Shown: positions 15,635-24,371 of the stretch, piece by piece
Layout of the letters: every line of letters begins with the position of its first letter
Position numbering within the stretch: position 1 is the stretch's first letter
NCBI GenBank assembly: GCA_000620545.1
Contig: JIBA01000003.1
Span: forward strand, 1 to 64,000
Source of the DNA: Intrasporangiaceae bacterium URHB0013
GTDB taxonomy: Bacteria; Actinomycetota; Actinomycetes; Actinomycetales; Dermatophilaceae
DNA: 64,000 nt
Reading direction: 5' to 3'
Program-made: the position numbers and the translations under genes
The notes under the pieces: generated by a model
Database searches by the model: none
Seen by the model: the letters and a program-made list of their open reading frames with translations, nothing else
What the model was told of the DNA's origin: nothing

Positions 15635-16369
15635 GTGTCGTCCGTGTCCTCCCGACCGCTCGTGATCGACGACGAGACCCCCGTGGCGCGGACCCGGCGC
15701 GCCCGGAAGATGTACCGCTCCCTCCACGAGCGCTACCCGTATGCCCACTGCGAGCTCGACTTCACCACCCCGCTCGAGCTGCTCGTCGCGACGATCCTCT
15801 CGGCACAGACGACCGACGTCGGGGTCAACAAGGTGACGCCGATCGTGTTCGCGAAGTACCGGACGGCCGCTGACTACGCCAACGCCGACCGCACCGAGCT
15901 CGAGACGATCATCCAGCCGACCGGCTTCTACCGCGCCAAGACCGACTCGCTCATCAAGCTCGGCATCGCGCTCGTCGAGCGCTTCGACGGCGAGGTGCCG
16001 CCGCGCCTCAAGGACCTCGTGACGCTGCCGGGTGTCGGTCGCAAGACGGCCAACGTCGTGCTCGGCAACGCCTTCGACATCCCCGGCATCACGGTCGACA
16101 CGCACTTCGGACGTCTCGTGCGTCGCTTCGGCTGGACGGAGGAGGAGGACCCGGTCAAGGTCGAGCACGACATCGGCCGGCTGTTCATGCGCAAGGACTG
16201 GACGATGCTCAGCCACGTCGTGATCTTCCACGGTCGGCGCACGTGCCACGCGAAGAAGCCCGCGTGCGGGGCGTGCCCCGTCGCACGCTGGTGCCCCAGC
16301 TACGGCGCCGGCGAGACCGACCCGGAGAGGGCGGCGAAGCTCCTGAAGTACGAGCTGGCCCCGAAGTGA
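15635..16369 (+). CDS. nth: Endonuclease III
   Basis: 244 residues from the GTG at 15635 (alternative GTG at 15644). Base-excision DNA glycosylase/AP lyase for oxidised pyrimidines. The helix-hairpin-helix [17 protein letters not shown] carries catalytic Lys137, TVDTHFGRL carries Asp155, and the 4Fe-4S loop C204-x6-C211-x2-C214-x5-C220 is complete. LSAQTTD (about 56-61) is also conserved. Its stop overlaps the GTG start of the NUDIX gene (GTGA), giving an nth-NUDIX-marP operon, the same order as Rv3674c-Rv3671c. Confidence 0.94.
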   Translation: MSSVSSRPLVIDDETPVARTRRARKMYRSLHERYPYAHCELDFTTPLELLVATILSAQTTDVGVNKVTPIVFAKYRTAADYANADRTELETIIQPTGFYRAKTDSLIKLGIALVERFDGEVPPRLKDLVTLPGVGRKTANVVLGNAFDIPGITVDTHFGRLVRRFGWTEEEDPVKVEHDIGRLFMRKDWTMLSHVVIFHGRRTCHAKKPACGACPVARWCPSYGAGETDPERAAKLLKYELAPK

Positions 16370-17109
16370 CGAAGGTGCTCAGCGGCATCGCGTATGCCGG
16401 CAGGTCGGGTTCCATCGAACCGTCCCCGAGTCTCGGGGCGGAGCCCGTGCCGCGCCCGGTGTGGATGGACGAGCTCGCCGCGCGGCTCGAGGACATCGCA
16501 CCCGAGCAGTTCTCACGCTTCCTGCCCCCGGAGGAGGGCGGCCGCGAGTCTGCGGTGCTCATCCTCTTCGGCCCGCCGCCGGCCGGCGTCGACGACGACG
16601 GCGAGCACGTCGTGCTCATCGAGCGCTCGCATACGATGCGCACCCAGCCGGCGCAGATCGCCTTCCCCGGCGGCTCCCGCGACCCCGGCGACGAGGACCT
16701 CGTCGCGACGGCCCTGCGCGAGGCCGAGGAGGAGACGGGCGTGGACCCCGCGGGTGTCGACGTCGTCGCCCAGCTGCCCTCGCTCTTCCTCGCGCCGGCG
16801 CAGTTCGTCGTCGCGCCCGTGCTCGGCTGGTGGGCGCAGCCCTCGCCGATCGGAGTGCGCGACCCGGCGGAGGTGCACGACGTGCTCTCGGTGCCGGTCT
16901 CGCACCTCGTGGAGCCGTCGACGCGCTTCTCGGTGACCCATCCGTCGGGCTACGTCGGACCCGGCTTCGACCTCGACCACCTGCTCCTGTGGGGCTTCAC
17001 CGCCGGGCTCATCAGCAGCGTGCTCGAGCTCGGCGGCCTCGACAGGCCGTGGGACGCGGAGGTCATGCGGCCACTGCCCGAGCGCTACCTCGGAGGGAGG
17101 CGCACATGA
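16366..17109 (+). CDS. NUDIX CoA pyrophosphatase-like protein
   Basis: 247 residues from a GTG that overlaps the nth stop. [21 protein letters not shown] is the NuCoA-type signature, directly followed by the NUDIX box [12 protein letters not shown]...[11 protein letters not shown]. Such enzymes cleave CoA and related derivatives to a 4'-phosphopantetheine and adenosine bisphosphate product. The segment [19 protein letters not shown] is typical of the CoA subgroup. The stop overlaps the marP start (ATGA). Repair, CoA hydrolase and protease are translated as one unit. Confidence 0.87.
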   Translation: MTKVLSGIAYAGRSGSIEPSPSLGAEPVPRPVWMDELAARLEDIAPEQFSRFLPPEEGGRESAVLILFGPPPAGVDDDGEHVVLIERSHTMRTQPAQIAFPGGSRDPGDEDLVATALREAEEETGVDPAGVDVVAQLPSLFLAPAQFVVAPVLGWWAQPSPIGVRDPAEVHDVLSVPVSHLVEPSTRFSVTHPSGYVGPGFDLDHLLLWGFTAGLISSVLELGGLDRPWDAEVMRPLPERYLGGRRT

Positions 17110-18308
17110 GCGGCAGCGTCGTGCTCGACATCGCCCTGGTCCTGCTCCTGCTCGCCTATGCCTACTCCGGCTACCGGCAGGGACTCATCCAGAGCGTCTT
17201 CTCGCTCGTCGGCTTCTTCGCCTTCGCGATGATCGCCGTCTGGCAACTGCCCGAGATGCTCTCGCGCTGGGACTCGGTCGCCGACAACGACCGCGCCCGG
17301 GTGCTCGCGCTGATCCTCGGGGTCGTCGCCTTCGGATGGCTGGGCCAGTTCCTCGGCGGCCTGCTCGGCTCGCAGATCCGTCGCCGTGTCGGCCAGACGT
17401 CGCTGCGCCGGGTCGACTCGGTGCTCGGCGCCGTCGTCGTGATGCTCGCCGCGAGCCTCATCATCTGGTTCATCGGCGGCGCGCTGCGCACGGCCGGCAA
17501 CCCCTCGCTGTCCCGGGCGATGGCCGACTCGAAGGTGCTCAAGGTCGTCAACTCGGTCGTTCCCGAGCAGACCGGGCAGGTCTTCGCGGGCTTCCGTGGC
17601 TTCCTGTCGAGCCAGGGCTTCCCGCAGGTGTTCGGCGGTCTCGATCCCGAACCGATCACCCCGGTGCAGGACCCGGACCCGGCGGTCGCGCAGTCGCAGG
17701 CCATTCGGGCCGCCGGCCGGTCGGTCGTCAAGGTGACGACCGAGTCGGAGTCGTGCCAGCGTGGCCAGGAGGGCACCGGCTGGGTGCTGGCGCCCGGCCT
17801 CGTCGTCACCAACGCCCACGTCGTCGCGGGCGCCGACGAGGTGCGGGTCGAGGGCGGTGACCAGACGCTGCGCGCGCGTGTGGTGGTCTTCGACGCTCGT
17901 CGCGACCTCGCCGTGCTCAGCGTGCCGGGCCTGCAGCTGCCGGCGCTCCAGCTCGGCGGCGAGCTGGCGCGCGGCGACTCGGCCGCCGTCCCGGGCTACC
18001 CGCTCGACGGCCCGTACCGGGTGGTCTCCGCGCGGGTGCGCGCCCAGCTCGAGGCGCGCGGACTCGACATCTACGGCGACGAGCGCGTCGACCGCGACGT
18101 CTACTCGCTCGCCGCGACCGTCCAGCCGGGCAACTCCGGCGGCCCCCTGCTCGACAGCCAGGGCCGGGTCGTCGGCGTCATCTTCGCCAAGTCCCTCGAG
18201 GATGCCGCGACGGGCTACGCCCTGACGCTCGACGAGGCCAAGCCGGTGCTCGACCAGGCCAGGAGCGCCGGCGCCGAGGTCGACACCGGCGCCTGCGTCG
18301 CCGGCTGA
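17106..18308 (+). CDS. marP: Membrane-anchored periplasmic serine protease (MarP)
   Basis: 400 residues. Four hydrophobic segments in the first 125 residues form a CvpA-like membrane domain, followed by a trypsin-like domain with catalytic H238 (TNAHVV), D267 (RRDLAVL) and S344 (QPGNSGGP). Cys217 and Cys397 match the regulatory disulfide pair described in M. tuberculosis MarP. The family protects against acid and oxidative stress by processing envelope proteins outside the membrane. Last gene of the nth operon. Palindromic array C begins 18 bp after its stop. Confidence 0.92.
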   Translation: MSGSVVLDIALVLLLLAYAYSGYRQGLIQSVFSLVGFFAFAMIAVWQLPEMLSRWDSVADNDRARVLALILGVVAFGWLGQFLGGLLGSQIRRRVGQTSLRRVDSVLGAVVVMLAASLIIWFIGGALRTAGNPSLSRAMADSKVLKVVNSVVPEQTGQVFAGFRGFLSSQGFPQVFGGLDPEPITPVQDPDPAVAQSQAIRAAGRSVVKVTTESESCQRGQEGTGWVLAPGLVVTNAHVVAGADEVRVEGGDQTLRARVVVFDARRDLAVLSVPGLQLPALQLGGELARGDSAAVPGYPLDGPYRVVSARVRAQLEARGLDIYGDERVDRDVYSLAATVQPGNSGGPLLDSQGRVVGVIFAKSLEDAATGYALTLDEAKPVLDQARSAGAEVDTGACVAG

Positions 18309-18326
18309 CGCCCCACCACACCCCCT

Positions 18327-19036
18327 CGAGTGGTCACTTCGGTACAGGTGCGCGCGTCGAGTGCTCACTTCCGTACGGGTGGGCGTGTACGAAAGTGACC
18401 ACTCGAGTGGGTGCGGCGTCGAGTGCTCACTTCCGCTCGCGTCCTCGAGGTCGGGTGGGAGACCGAGGGACGGGTGGGCGTGTACGAAAGTGACCACTCG
18501 AGTGGGTGCGGCGTCGAGTGCTCACTTCCGTACGAGTGGGCGTGTACGAAAGTGACCACTCGAGTGGGTGCGGGGGTCGAGTGCTCACTTCCGTACGGGT
18601 GGGCGTGTACGAAAGTGACCACTCGAGTGGGTGCGGCGTCGAGTGCTCACTTCCGCTCGCGTCCTCGAGGTCGGGTGGGAGACCGAGGGACGGGTGGGCG
18701 TGTACGAAAGTGACCACTCGAGTGGGTGCGGCGTCGAGTGGTCAGTTCGGCACGGGTGGGTCGTGTGCGGGAGTGACCACTCGAGTGGGTGCGGCGTCGA
18801 GTGCTCACTTCCGTACGGGTGGGTCGTGTACGAAAGTGACCACTCGAGTGGGTGCGGGCGTCGAGTGCTCAGTTCCGTACGGGTGGGTTGTGTACGGGGG
18901 TGACCACTCGAGTGGGTGCGGCGTCGAGTGGTCAGTTCGGTACGGGTGGTCGTGTATGGAAGTGACCACTCGAGTGGGTGCGCGCGTCGAGTGGTCACTT
19001 CGGTACGGGCGCGTTGTGTACGGAAGTGACCACTCG
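18327..19036. repeat. Array C: ten-plus tandem palindromic units, about 63-bp period
   Basis: Left arm CGAGTGSTCASTTCSGTAC and right arm GTACGRAAGTGACCACTCG form a 19-bp imperfect stem round a loop GGGTGGGCGT. Units start at about 18358, 18420, 18515, 18578, 18640, 18735, 18798, 18862, 18925 and 18988, plus a half unit at 18327. Units at 18420 and 18640 have a 33-bp longer loop and are identical, so a 220-bp block was duplicated. Adjacent units meet at CCACTCGAGTGG. In the 18735 unit the arm end changes from GTAC/GTAC to GCAC/GTGC, which keeps pairing. The array fills marP to the acetyltransferase; no gene is visible in 18309-19076. Confidence 0.92.
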
Positions 19037-19076
19037 AGTGGGCGCGGGGGTGGGATTTCCGGGCCAGAATCGGCAC

Positions 19077-19880
19077 ATGCGTTTGGACAGTGCCGGCCTG
19101 ACCACCGACCTCGACCTGCTCCGGCTCCAGGGGTCGACCGTCACCGACCACGGCGACCACCTCGTCGTGCGCACCGAGGCCAACCCGACGTTCTGGTGGG
19201 GCAACTTCCTGCTCGTGCCGACCTCGCCCCGCTCCGACGAGGTGGAGCGGTGGACCGCGCGGTTCGAGGAGCAGTTCCCGGACGCCGCGCACCGGGCGAT
19301 CGCATTCGGGACCTCCGGCGGCGACACCGACGCGTGGGCCGCCCAGGGCTGGGACGTCGAGATCGACGTCGACCTCGCCACGACGTCGGTGCCCGCGTGC
19401 GCGGACCCACCGGACGGCATACGGCTGCGGGAGCTCGTCAGCGACGACGACTGGGAGCAGTCGGCGCAGGTCGGCGGGAGTGACACCCCGCAGGAGCAGC
19501 GTGACGGCCGCCTCGTCTTCGAGCGGCGACGGGCCGCCGCGAAGCGCGGGCTCGTCGAGTCGGGCCGGGCGCGGTGGTTCGGGGCGTTCGACGGCGACCG
19601 GCTCGTGGCCAACCTCGGCGTCGTCCGGCTCGGGGACCTCGCGCGCTACCAGGACGTCGTGACGCTCGCCAGCCACCGGCGCCGGGGCATCGCCGGTGCA
19701 CTCGTGCGGGCCGCCGGGGAGTGGGCGCTCGAGGACCCGGCCGTCGGCCGCCTCGTCATCGTCGCCGAGGACGGCGGTCCCGCGATCGGGCTCTACCAGC
19801 GCGCCGGCTTCGCCGAGGTGGCACGACACCTCGGCGTCTCCCGCACGGGAGGAGCTCAGCCGCCCGACACGACCCAGTAG
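19077..19880 (+). CDS. GNAT-family N-acetyltransferase
   Basis: 267 residues from the ATG at 19077, just beyond array C. The C-terminal half is the GNAT domain: WFGAFDGDRLVANLGVV, then LASHRRRGIAGALVRAAGEW (the R/Q-x-x-G-x-G/A acetyl-CoA loop) and AIGLYQRAGFAEV. The N-terminal half (FWWGNFLLVP) is typical of a larger actinobacterial group with unknown substrate. It has no operon partner on its strand. Its last 25 bp overlap the 3' end of the convergent aldehyde dehydrogenase gene. Confidence 0.85.
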   Translation: MRLDSAGLTTDLDLLRLQGSTVTDHGDHLVVRTEANPTFWWGNFLLVPTSPRSDEVERWTARFEEQFPDAAHRAIAFGTSGGDTDAWAAQGWDVEIDVDLATTSVPACADPPDGIRLRELVSDDDWEQSAQVGGSDTPQEQRDGRLVFERRRAAAKRGLVESGRARWFGAFDGDRLVANLGVVRLGDLARYQDVVTLASHRRRGIAGALVRAAGEWALEDPAVGRLVIVAEDGGPAIGLYQRAGFAEVARHLGVSRTGGAQPPDTTQ

Positions 19881-21304
19881 GTGCGTTGGTTCGTGAAGGC
19901 GAGCAGGCCGGCGTCTGCGAGCTCGCGGCCGTAGCCGCTGCGCTTCGTGCCGCCGAACGGCACGCGTGGGTCGGACGCGACCACGGCGTTGACGAACGCG
20001 GCACCCGTCGTGATCCGCCGGGCCACCGCCACCGCACGCTCCGTGGAGCGGCTCCAGACGCTCAGCCCGAGGCCGTATGCCGTGTGGTCGGCGAGCGCGA
20101 CCGCGTGGTCGTCGTCACGGGCGACGGCGACGGCAGCGACCGGGCCGAAGGTCTCCTCGTCGAAGACCGGCATGCCGGGGCCGGTGCCGGTGAGCACGGT
20201 CGGCTCGTAGAACCAACCCGTCTCGGTGCCATCGCTTGATCCCTCGCCCCGACCGCTTCGGCCACCGATGGCGACCGTGGCACCGAGGGCGACGGACTCG
20301 TCCACCTGGCGCTGCAGCGCGTCACGCAGGTCGGCTCGGGCGAGCGGGCCCACCTCCGTCGAGGCGTCGGTCGGGTCGCCCCCTCTGAGGGCACGCACGC
20401 CGTCGACGAAGAGCCGGAGGAACTCGTCGGCGACGGCTGCCGCGACGACGAACCGCTTGGCGCACACACAGCTCTGGCCGGAGTTGGTGAAGCGGGCGCG
20501 GACGGCCGCCGCCGCGGCAGCCTCCACGTCGGCGTCCGCGAGCACGACGAAGGCGTCCGAGCCGCCGAGCTCGAGGACCGAGGGCTTCGACGCGCGCCCG
20601 GCCGCGGCCCCCACCATCTCGCCGGCGCGGTTGCTTCCGGTGAGGGTGACGGCAGCGACGCGCTCGTCGGCGATGAGGCCCTCGACGGTGGCCGGCACGT
20701 CCGGCTCGGCGACGACCAGGGCGGTCACGAGGTGCTCGGGCAACCCTGCGGCGGTGAACAGCTCGGCGATCGCCAGGGCGGAGCCGGTCACGTTGGGTGA
20801 GTGCTTGAGGAGCAGACCGTTGCCGGCGGCCACGGTCGGGATCGCAGCACGCATGACCTGCCAGATCGGAAAGTTCCACGGCATCACGGCGAGCACGAGC
20901 CCCATCGGCTCGTGGGAGACCCACGCCTCGACGCCCTCGGGGGAGTCGATCGGGACCGGCCGGTCGGCGAGGATCCGGGATCCGTGTGCGGCGTAGTGCT
21001 CGGCCGTGACCGCCGACTTGACCACCTCACCGCGCGCCTCCGCGATGGGCTTGCCCATCTCCTGCGTGACGAGGGCGGCGAGGTCCGCCGACCGCTGGCG
21101 CAGGACCTCGGCCAGACGCGCCACGGCCGCGAGGCGCGCGACCACGGGTGTCGAGCCCCAGACGGACGCGGCCGCGGCAGCCGAGGCGACGGCGTCCTCG
21201 ACCTCAGTCGCATTCATCGCTGGATAGGACTGCAGCACAAGGCCGGTGATCGGGTCGACGGTGTCGACCGTCGTGGTCGTGCTGGTGCTCCCCATGGAGG
21301 TCAC
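19856..21304 (-). CDS. NAD(P)-dependent aldehyde dehydrogenase (succinate-semialdehyde type)
   Basis: 482 residues, the normal length for the superfamily. MPWNFPIWQVMRAAIP, LTGSNRAGEMVG (cofactor), LELGGSDAFVV (general base Glu) and NSGQSCVCAKRF (catalytic Cys) are all present, as is the C-terminal PFGGTKRSGYGRELG-like motif. It most resembles the GabD-type that oxidises succinate semialdehyde or short semialdehydes. Start is GTG at 21304, overlapping the cupin stop (GTGA); ATG at 21295 is possible. Last gene of the five-gene operon from 24287. Confidence 0.88.
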   Translation of the reverse strand: MTSMGSTSTTTTVDTVDPITGLVLQSYPAMNATEVEDAVASAAAAASVWGSTPVVARLAAVARLAEVLRQRSADLAALVTQEMGKPIAEARGEVVKSAVTAEHYAAHGSRILADRPVPIDSPEGVEAWVSHEPMGLVLAVMPWNFPIWQVMRAAIPTVAAGNGLLLKHSPNVTGSALAIAELFTAAGLPEHLVTALVVAEPDVPATVEGLIADERVAAVTLTGSNRAGEMVGAAAGRASKPSVLELGGSDAFVVLADADVEAAAAAAVRARFTNSGQSCVCAKRFVVAAAVADEFLRLFVDGVRALRGGDPTDASTEVGPLARADLRDALQRQVDESVALGATVAIGGRSGRGEGSSDGTETGWFYEPTVLTGTGPGMPVFDEETFGPVAAVAVARDDDHAVALADHTAYGLGLSVWSRSTERAVAVARRITTGAAFVNAVVASDPRVPFGGTKRSGYGRELADAGLLAFTNQRTYWVVSGG

Positions 21305-21735
21305 GGCGCGCTCAGCCCGCCCCGGTCGCTCTCGGACAGGTGCTCGAAGGTCTCGCCGGTGGCGGTGATGGTGCGGGTCACGTCGCGGCCTCCGTAGGCC
21401 CAGTAGATGCGCATGGTCCCCGTGCCCCGGTTGGAGAAGCGGTGCGGGATTCCGGCCGGCACCCAGGTGGCCTCGCCTGCGACGAGGTCGAACGACTCGT
21501 CACCGATCTCGGCGACGGCCTCGCCCTCGAGGACGAGCACGGACTCCTCGACGTTGTGGCTGTGCAGCGGCAGGCCGGTCCCCTCGGCGAACTGGGTCTG
21601 GCCCGTGGTCAGGCGGTGGGTCTCGCAGTTCCACCTGCCGACGTAGGGGATGGTGACGACGCCGTTGCCCCGGTCGAACGGTGCGACGGAGTCGGGGCGG
21701 ATGAGCAGGCTCGGGGCGGTCGGCTGGTCAGGCAT
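21301..21735 (-). CDS. Cupin-domain protein
   Basis: 144 residues with one cupin barrel: GTGLPLHSHNVEESVLVLEG (metal ligands H, H, E) and VPAGIPHRFSNRGTG (third His). The N-terminus (VVTIPYVGRWNCETHRLTTG) resembles small cupins encoded with dicarboxylate and hydroxy-acid dehydrogenases. It could be an isomerase, a dioxygenase or a sensor; sequence does not decide. The start at 21735 overlaps the end of the dehydrogenase gene by 8 bp. Confidence 0.8.
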   Translation of the reverse strand: MPDQPTAPSLLIRPDSVAPFDRGNGVVTIPYVGRWNCETHRLTTGQTQFAEGTGLPLHSHNVEESVLVLEGEAVAEIGDESFDLVAGEATWVPAGIPHRFSNRGTGTMRIYWAYGGRDVTRTITATGETFEHLSESDRGGLSAP

Positions 21736-22852
21736 GGCTGTCCTCTCGGGTCGTGGTCGCGGGCGTGCCGGGGCCGGGGCCGGGGTCGGGGGCGTGCTCC
21801 AGTGCGTCGGAGACGGCGGCGGCCAGCTCGTCGGTCGTGAGCGTGCCGCCGAGGTCGGCTGTGCGGGTGGCCGGGTTGCCGACCACCTCGGCCACGGCGC
21901 CGTCGATGCCACGGGCCGCGATGACGAGGTCGGCGCGGCCGCAGCGCCGGCCCTGCCAGTCGAGGAGCATGGCCGCCGAGCGGATCAGTGACACGGGGTT
22001 GGCGATGCCCTGGCCGGCGATGTCGGGAGCGGACCCGTGCTGCGCCTGGGCCACGCACACGTCGTTGCCGGCGTTGATCGCGCCCCCGAGGCCGAGGCTG
22101 CCGCACAGCTCGGAGGCCTCGTCGCTGAGGATGTCGCCGAACATGTTCGTCGTGACGAGGACGTCGAACGACCCCGGGTCGCGGATGAGCCGGGCGGCTG
22201 CCGCGTCGACGATGAGCTCGCGCAGTGCGACGTCGGGGTAGTCCGCCGCCACGTTGCGCACCTCCCGGAGGAAGAGGCCGTCGGAGAGCTTGAGGACGTT
22301 GGCCTTGTGCACGGCGGTCACGTTCCTGCGGCGGGTGCGGGCGATCTCGAAGGCCGTGCGGGCGACGCTGGCGGAGGCATGCGCGGTGATCTTGCGGATG
22401 GAGAACGCGGAGTCGGCGTCCGGCATGAACTCTCCCGAGCCGGCATGCATGCTCCGGTCGGAGTAGAAGCCCTCGGTGTTCTCGCGGACGATGACGAGGT
22501 CCATCGGCGTGCGGAGCACGCTGAGGTCGGCGACGGACCGGCACGGCCGGATGTTCGCGTGGAGCGCGAACCGGGTGCGCAGCTCGGCCGAGGGGTTGAT
22601 CCCGCCCTCGGCGCGCGGCGGGTAGTCGTAGTGCGACACCGGCCCGAGCACCGTGCCGTCGACCTCGGTGACGAGCGCGAGCACGTCGCTCGGGAGGGTC
22701 GTGCCGTCGGAGGCGAGCGACGCCAGCCCGATGTCCCGGACGATGAGGTCGAGCCCGAGTCCGAACCGCTCGTTGGCGGCCTCGAGGACGCGGAGGGTCG
22801 CCGTGGTGATCTCCGGGCCGATGCCGTCGCCCGGCAGCACGAGGATCTTCAT
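21728..22852 (-). CDS. Isocitrate/isopropylmalate/tartrate dehydrogenase family protein
   Basis: 374 residues. MKILVLPGDGIGPEI is the family start; VIVRENTEGFYSD, RKITAHASASVARTAFEIAR, VTAVHKANVLKLSDGLF and NMFGDILSDEASELCGSLG are the NAD/substrate motifs of beta-decarboxylating dehydrogenases. The enzyme should oxidise a (2R,3S)-like malate derivative with loss of CO2. The exact acid (isocitrate, 3-isopropylmalate, D-malate or tartrate) is not determined. No leuC/leuD lies nearby, which argues against leucine synthesis. The tail is a Pro/Gly/Thr extension (PDPGPGPGTPATTT). Overlaps the upstream monooxygenase gene by ATGA. Confidence 0.87.
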   Translation of the reverse strand: MKILVLPGDGIGPEITTATLRVLEAANERFGLGLDLIVRDIGLASLASDGTTLPSDVLALVTEVDGTVLGPVSHYDYPPRAEGGINPSAELRTRFALHANIRPCRSVADLSVLRTPMDLVIVRENTEGFYSDRSMHAGSGEFMPDADSAFSIRKITAHASASVARTAFEIARTRRRNVTAVHKANVLKLSDGLFLREVRNVAADYPDVALRELIVDAAAARLIRDPGSFDVLVTTNMFGDILSDEASELCGSLGLGGAINAGNDVCVAQAQHGSAPDIAGQGIANPVSLIRSAAMLLDWQGRRCGRADLVIAARGIDGAVAEVVGNPATRTADLGGTLTTDELAAAVSDALEHAPDPGPGPGTPATTTREDSHA

Positions 22853-23166
22853 GTCAGGGCTCCTTCCGGGTGGTGGAACCGCATGGTCGACAGCGTGTTG
22901 ACCTGGCCGCCCGGACGGACGCATCGGTCGGCCGCCTCGCGCCACTGCGCGAAGTGCGGTGCGGCCCGGTGCGCCGCGATGGCGGCTTCGTCGGCGTACC
23001 GCTCGTAGAGGACGAAGTGGTGCGGGTCGGCAAGGTCCTGCGTCACGTCGAAGGACAGGCACCCGGCCTCGTCCGTGAAGGTCCGTTCGGCATTCGTCGC
23101 GATGGCGGCGGTGAAGTCGTCCAGGCGCTCGGGCACGACGTGGAGCGAGACGATGAGGGCGATCAT
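22849..23166 (-). CDS. Antibiotic-biosynthesis-monooxygenase (ABM) domain protein
   Basis: 105 residues, a single ferredoxin-like ABM domain: MIALIVSLHVVPERLDDF, EAGCLSFDVTQDLADPHHFV, YERYADEAAIAAHRAAPHF. Similar small proteins act as quinol monooxygenases (YgiN) or auxiliary dimers without cofactor. Here it sits between two dehydrogenase genes with ATGA overlaps on both sides, so it belongs to their pathway. A role in handling an enediol or quinol-like intermediate is only a guess. Confidence 0.83.
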   Translation of the reverse strand: MIALIVSLHVVPERLDDFTAAIATNAERTFTDEAGCLSFDVTQDLADPHHFVLYERYADEAAIAAHRAAPHFAQWREAADRCVRPGGQVNTLSTMRFHHPEGALT

Positions 23167-24287
23167 GTGCGGGCCTCCTCGGGCTGGTCCTGCTGGGTGG
23201 TGGGGTCGGTCGTGGTGGGTGGGAGGTCGACGCCGCTCTCTGCGGCCAGGGCGAGGAGGGCGTCCCACGTCGCGCCCGCCAGGCGTATGCCGTCGCGTTC
23301 GTTCGCGGCACGGTTGCGGTCCTCGAGCTCACCGGGGACGAGGATCGCGTCGGACCACGCCGCGCGCTCACCGGAGCGGGTCTGGTCGACGAGCTGTTCC
23401 ATGCGAGAGGCGAACTCGGCCGGATGACCCGTGGCGGCGGGGTCGATGACGATGAGCAGGTGGCCCGCCCCGCTCCGTCGCTGCGGGTCGTAGGGGCCGA
23501 CCACGGAGTCGCCGAAGGCGCTGCCCGTCAGGACCCCCGCGAGGACGTCCATCATGAACGAGATGACGTAGCCCTTCGCCCCGGCCATCGGCTGGATGAG
23601 CCCGGAGATGGCGGCTGCAGGGTCGGTGGTGGGCGTGCCGTCGGCCGCGGCGGCCCAGCCCTCGGGGATCGGCTCGCCGCGCTCGGCCGCGAGGTAGACC
23701 TTGCCGCGTGCGACGGCGGTGTTGGCGAGATCCATGACGACGACGCCGTGCCGTCCGGCGGGGGCGGCGATGGACCAGGGGTTGGTGCCGATGCTTTTGC
23801 GGCGCCCGCCCCAAGGGGCCATGGCCGGGCTGGCGTTCGTGACCAGGAGGGCGACGCAACCCTCTTCGGCGGCGGCTCGGGTGAAGTAGGCGGCCGTGCC
23901 GAAGTGGCCGGAGTTGCGCACCGCGATGCCGGCGATCCCGTGCTGCCGCGCCCGTTCGATGCCGAGCTCGACGGCGCGCTGGGTCACCACCTGCCCGATG
24001 CCGTCGCGGCCGTCGAGGACGACGACCGCGCCGTTGTCGGTGACCGGCTCCACATGCGTGACCGCGGCCATCGCGCCCGAGTCCAGGCGCGCGGCATACC
24101 ACGGCAGCCGGAGGACCCCGTGCGAGGCGTGACCCCACAGCTCTGCGGTGACGAGGGTGTCGGCGAGCAGCGCTGCGTCGGGCTGGGGGACTCCTCGGCG
24201 GGTGAGCAGCGCCGTGACGAAGGTGCCCAGGTCCGCGGCCCCGATGACGACGGTCGTCTCGGTCGGTTGCGGCTGTTCCTCGGTCAT
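23163..24287 (-). CDS. Malate/lactate dehydrogenase, Ldh_2 family
   Basis: 374 residues. The family motifs ELWGHASHGVLRLPWYA, AVRNSGHFGTAAYFTRAA (catalytic His), TNASPAMAPWGG and LIQPMAGAKGYVISFMMDVLAG are present. Ldh_2 enzymes are NAD(P)-dependent oxidoreductases of 2-hydroxy acids (malate, L-lactate, ureidoglycolate, sulfolactate) unrelated to classical LDH. First gene of the five-gene operon, with a start at 24287 facing the GntR gene. Together with the transporter further on, it points to uptake and oxidation of a hydroxy di- or tricarboxylate. Confidence 0.87.
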   Translation of the reverse strand: MTEEQPQPTETTVVIGAADLGTFVTALLTRRGVPQPDAALLADTLVTAELWGHASHGVLRLPWYAARLDSGAMAAVTHVEPVTDNGAVVVLDGRDGIGQVVTQRAVELGIERARQHGIAGIAVRNSGHFGTAAYFTRAAAEEGCVALLVTNASPAMAPWGGRRKSIGTNPWSIAAPAGRHGVVVMDLANTAVARGKVYLAAERGEPIPEGWAAAADGTPTTDPAAAISGLIQPMAGAKGYVISFMMDVLAGVLTGSAFGDSVVGPYDPQRRSGAGHLLIVIDPAATGHPAEFASRMEQLVDQTRSGERAAWSDAILVPGELEDRNRAANERDGIRLAGATWDALLALAAESGVDLPPTTTDPTTQQDQPEEART

Positions 24288-24334
24288 GGTGCTCCTTAGC
24301 GGCGGCCGTTCATGGAAGACTGTGAGCATGGAAG

Positions 24335-24356
24335 CATACTTGTATACATGTGTGCA
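24335..24356. promoter_or_regulatory. Probable GntR/FCD operator
   Basis: GCATACTTGTATACATGTGTGC centres on the perfect palindrome TGTATACA (24341-24348). The 14-base core ACTTGTATACATGT is symmetric except at one base pair. It resembles the TTGTATACAA-like sites of FadR-subfamily regulators. It lies between the dehydrogenase operon start (24287) and the regulator start (24372), so one bound dimer could control both. The AT-rich core contrasts with the surrounding GC-rich DNA. Confidence 0.6.
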
Positions 24357-24371
24357 ACGGCTGGTCGTGGC

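Noticed and set aside
17085-18497. A 470-residue minus-strand protein over marP
   Set aside because: Antisense to MarP, whose catalytic triad and membrane segments are intact.
18327-19036. Array C as a CRISPR or as coding sequence
   Set aside because: Loops are repeated, not unique spacers. Long open frames across it in several phases are only the result of the unit length and GC richness.
18585-19829. A 414-residue minus-strand protein over the acetyltransferase and array C
   Set aside because: It is antisense to a recognisable GNAT domain and its first part is the array translated in a repeating pattern.
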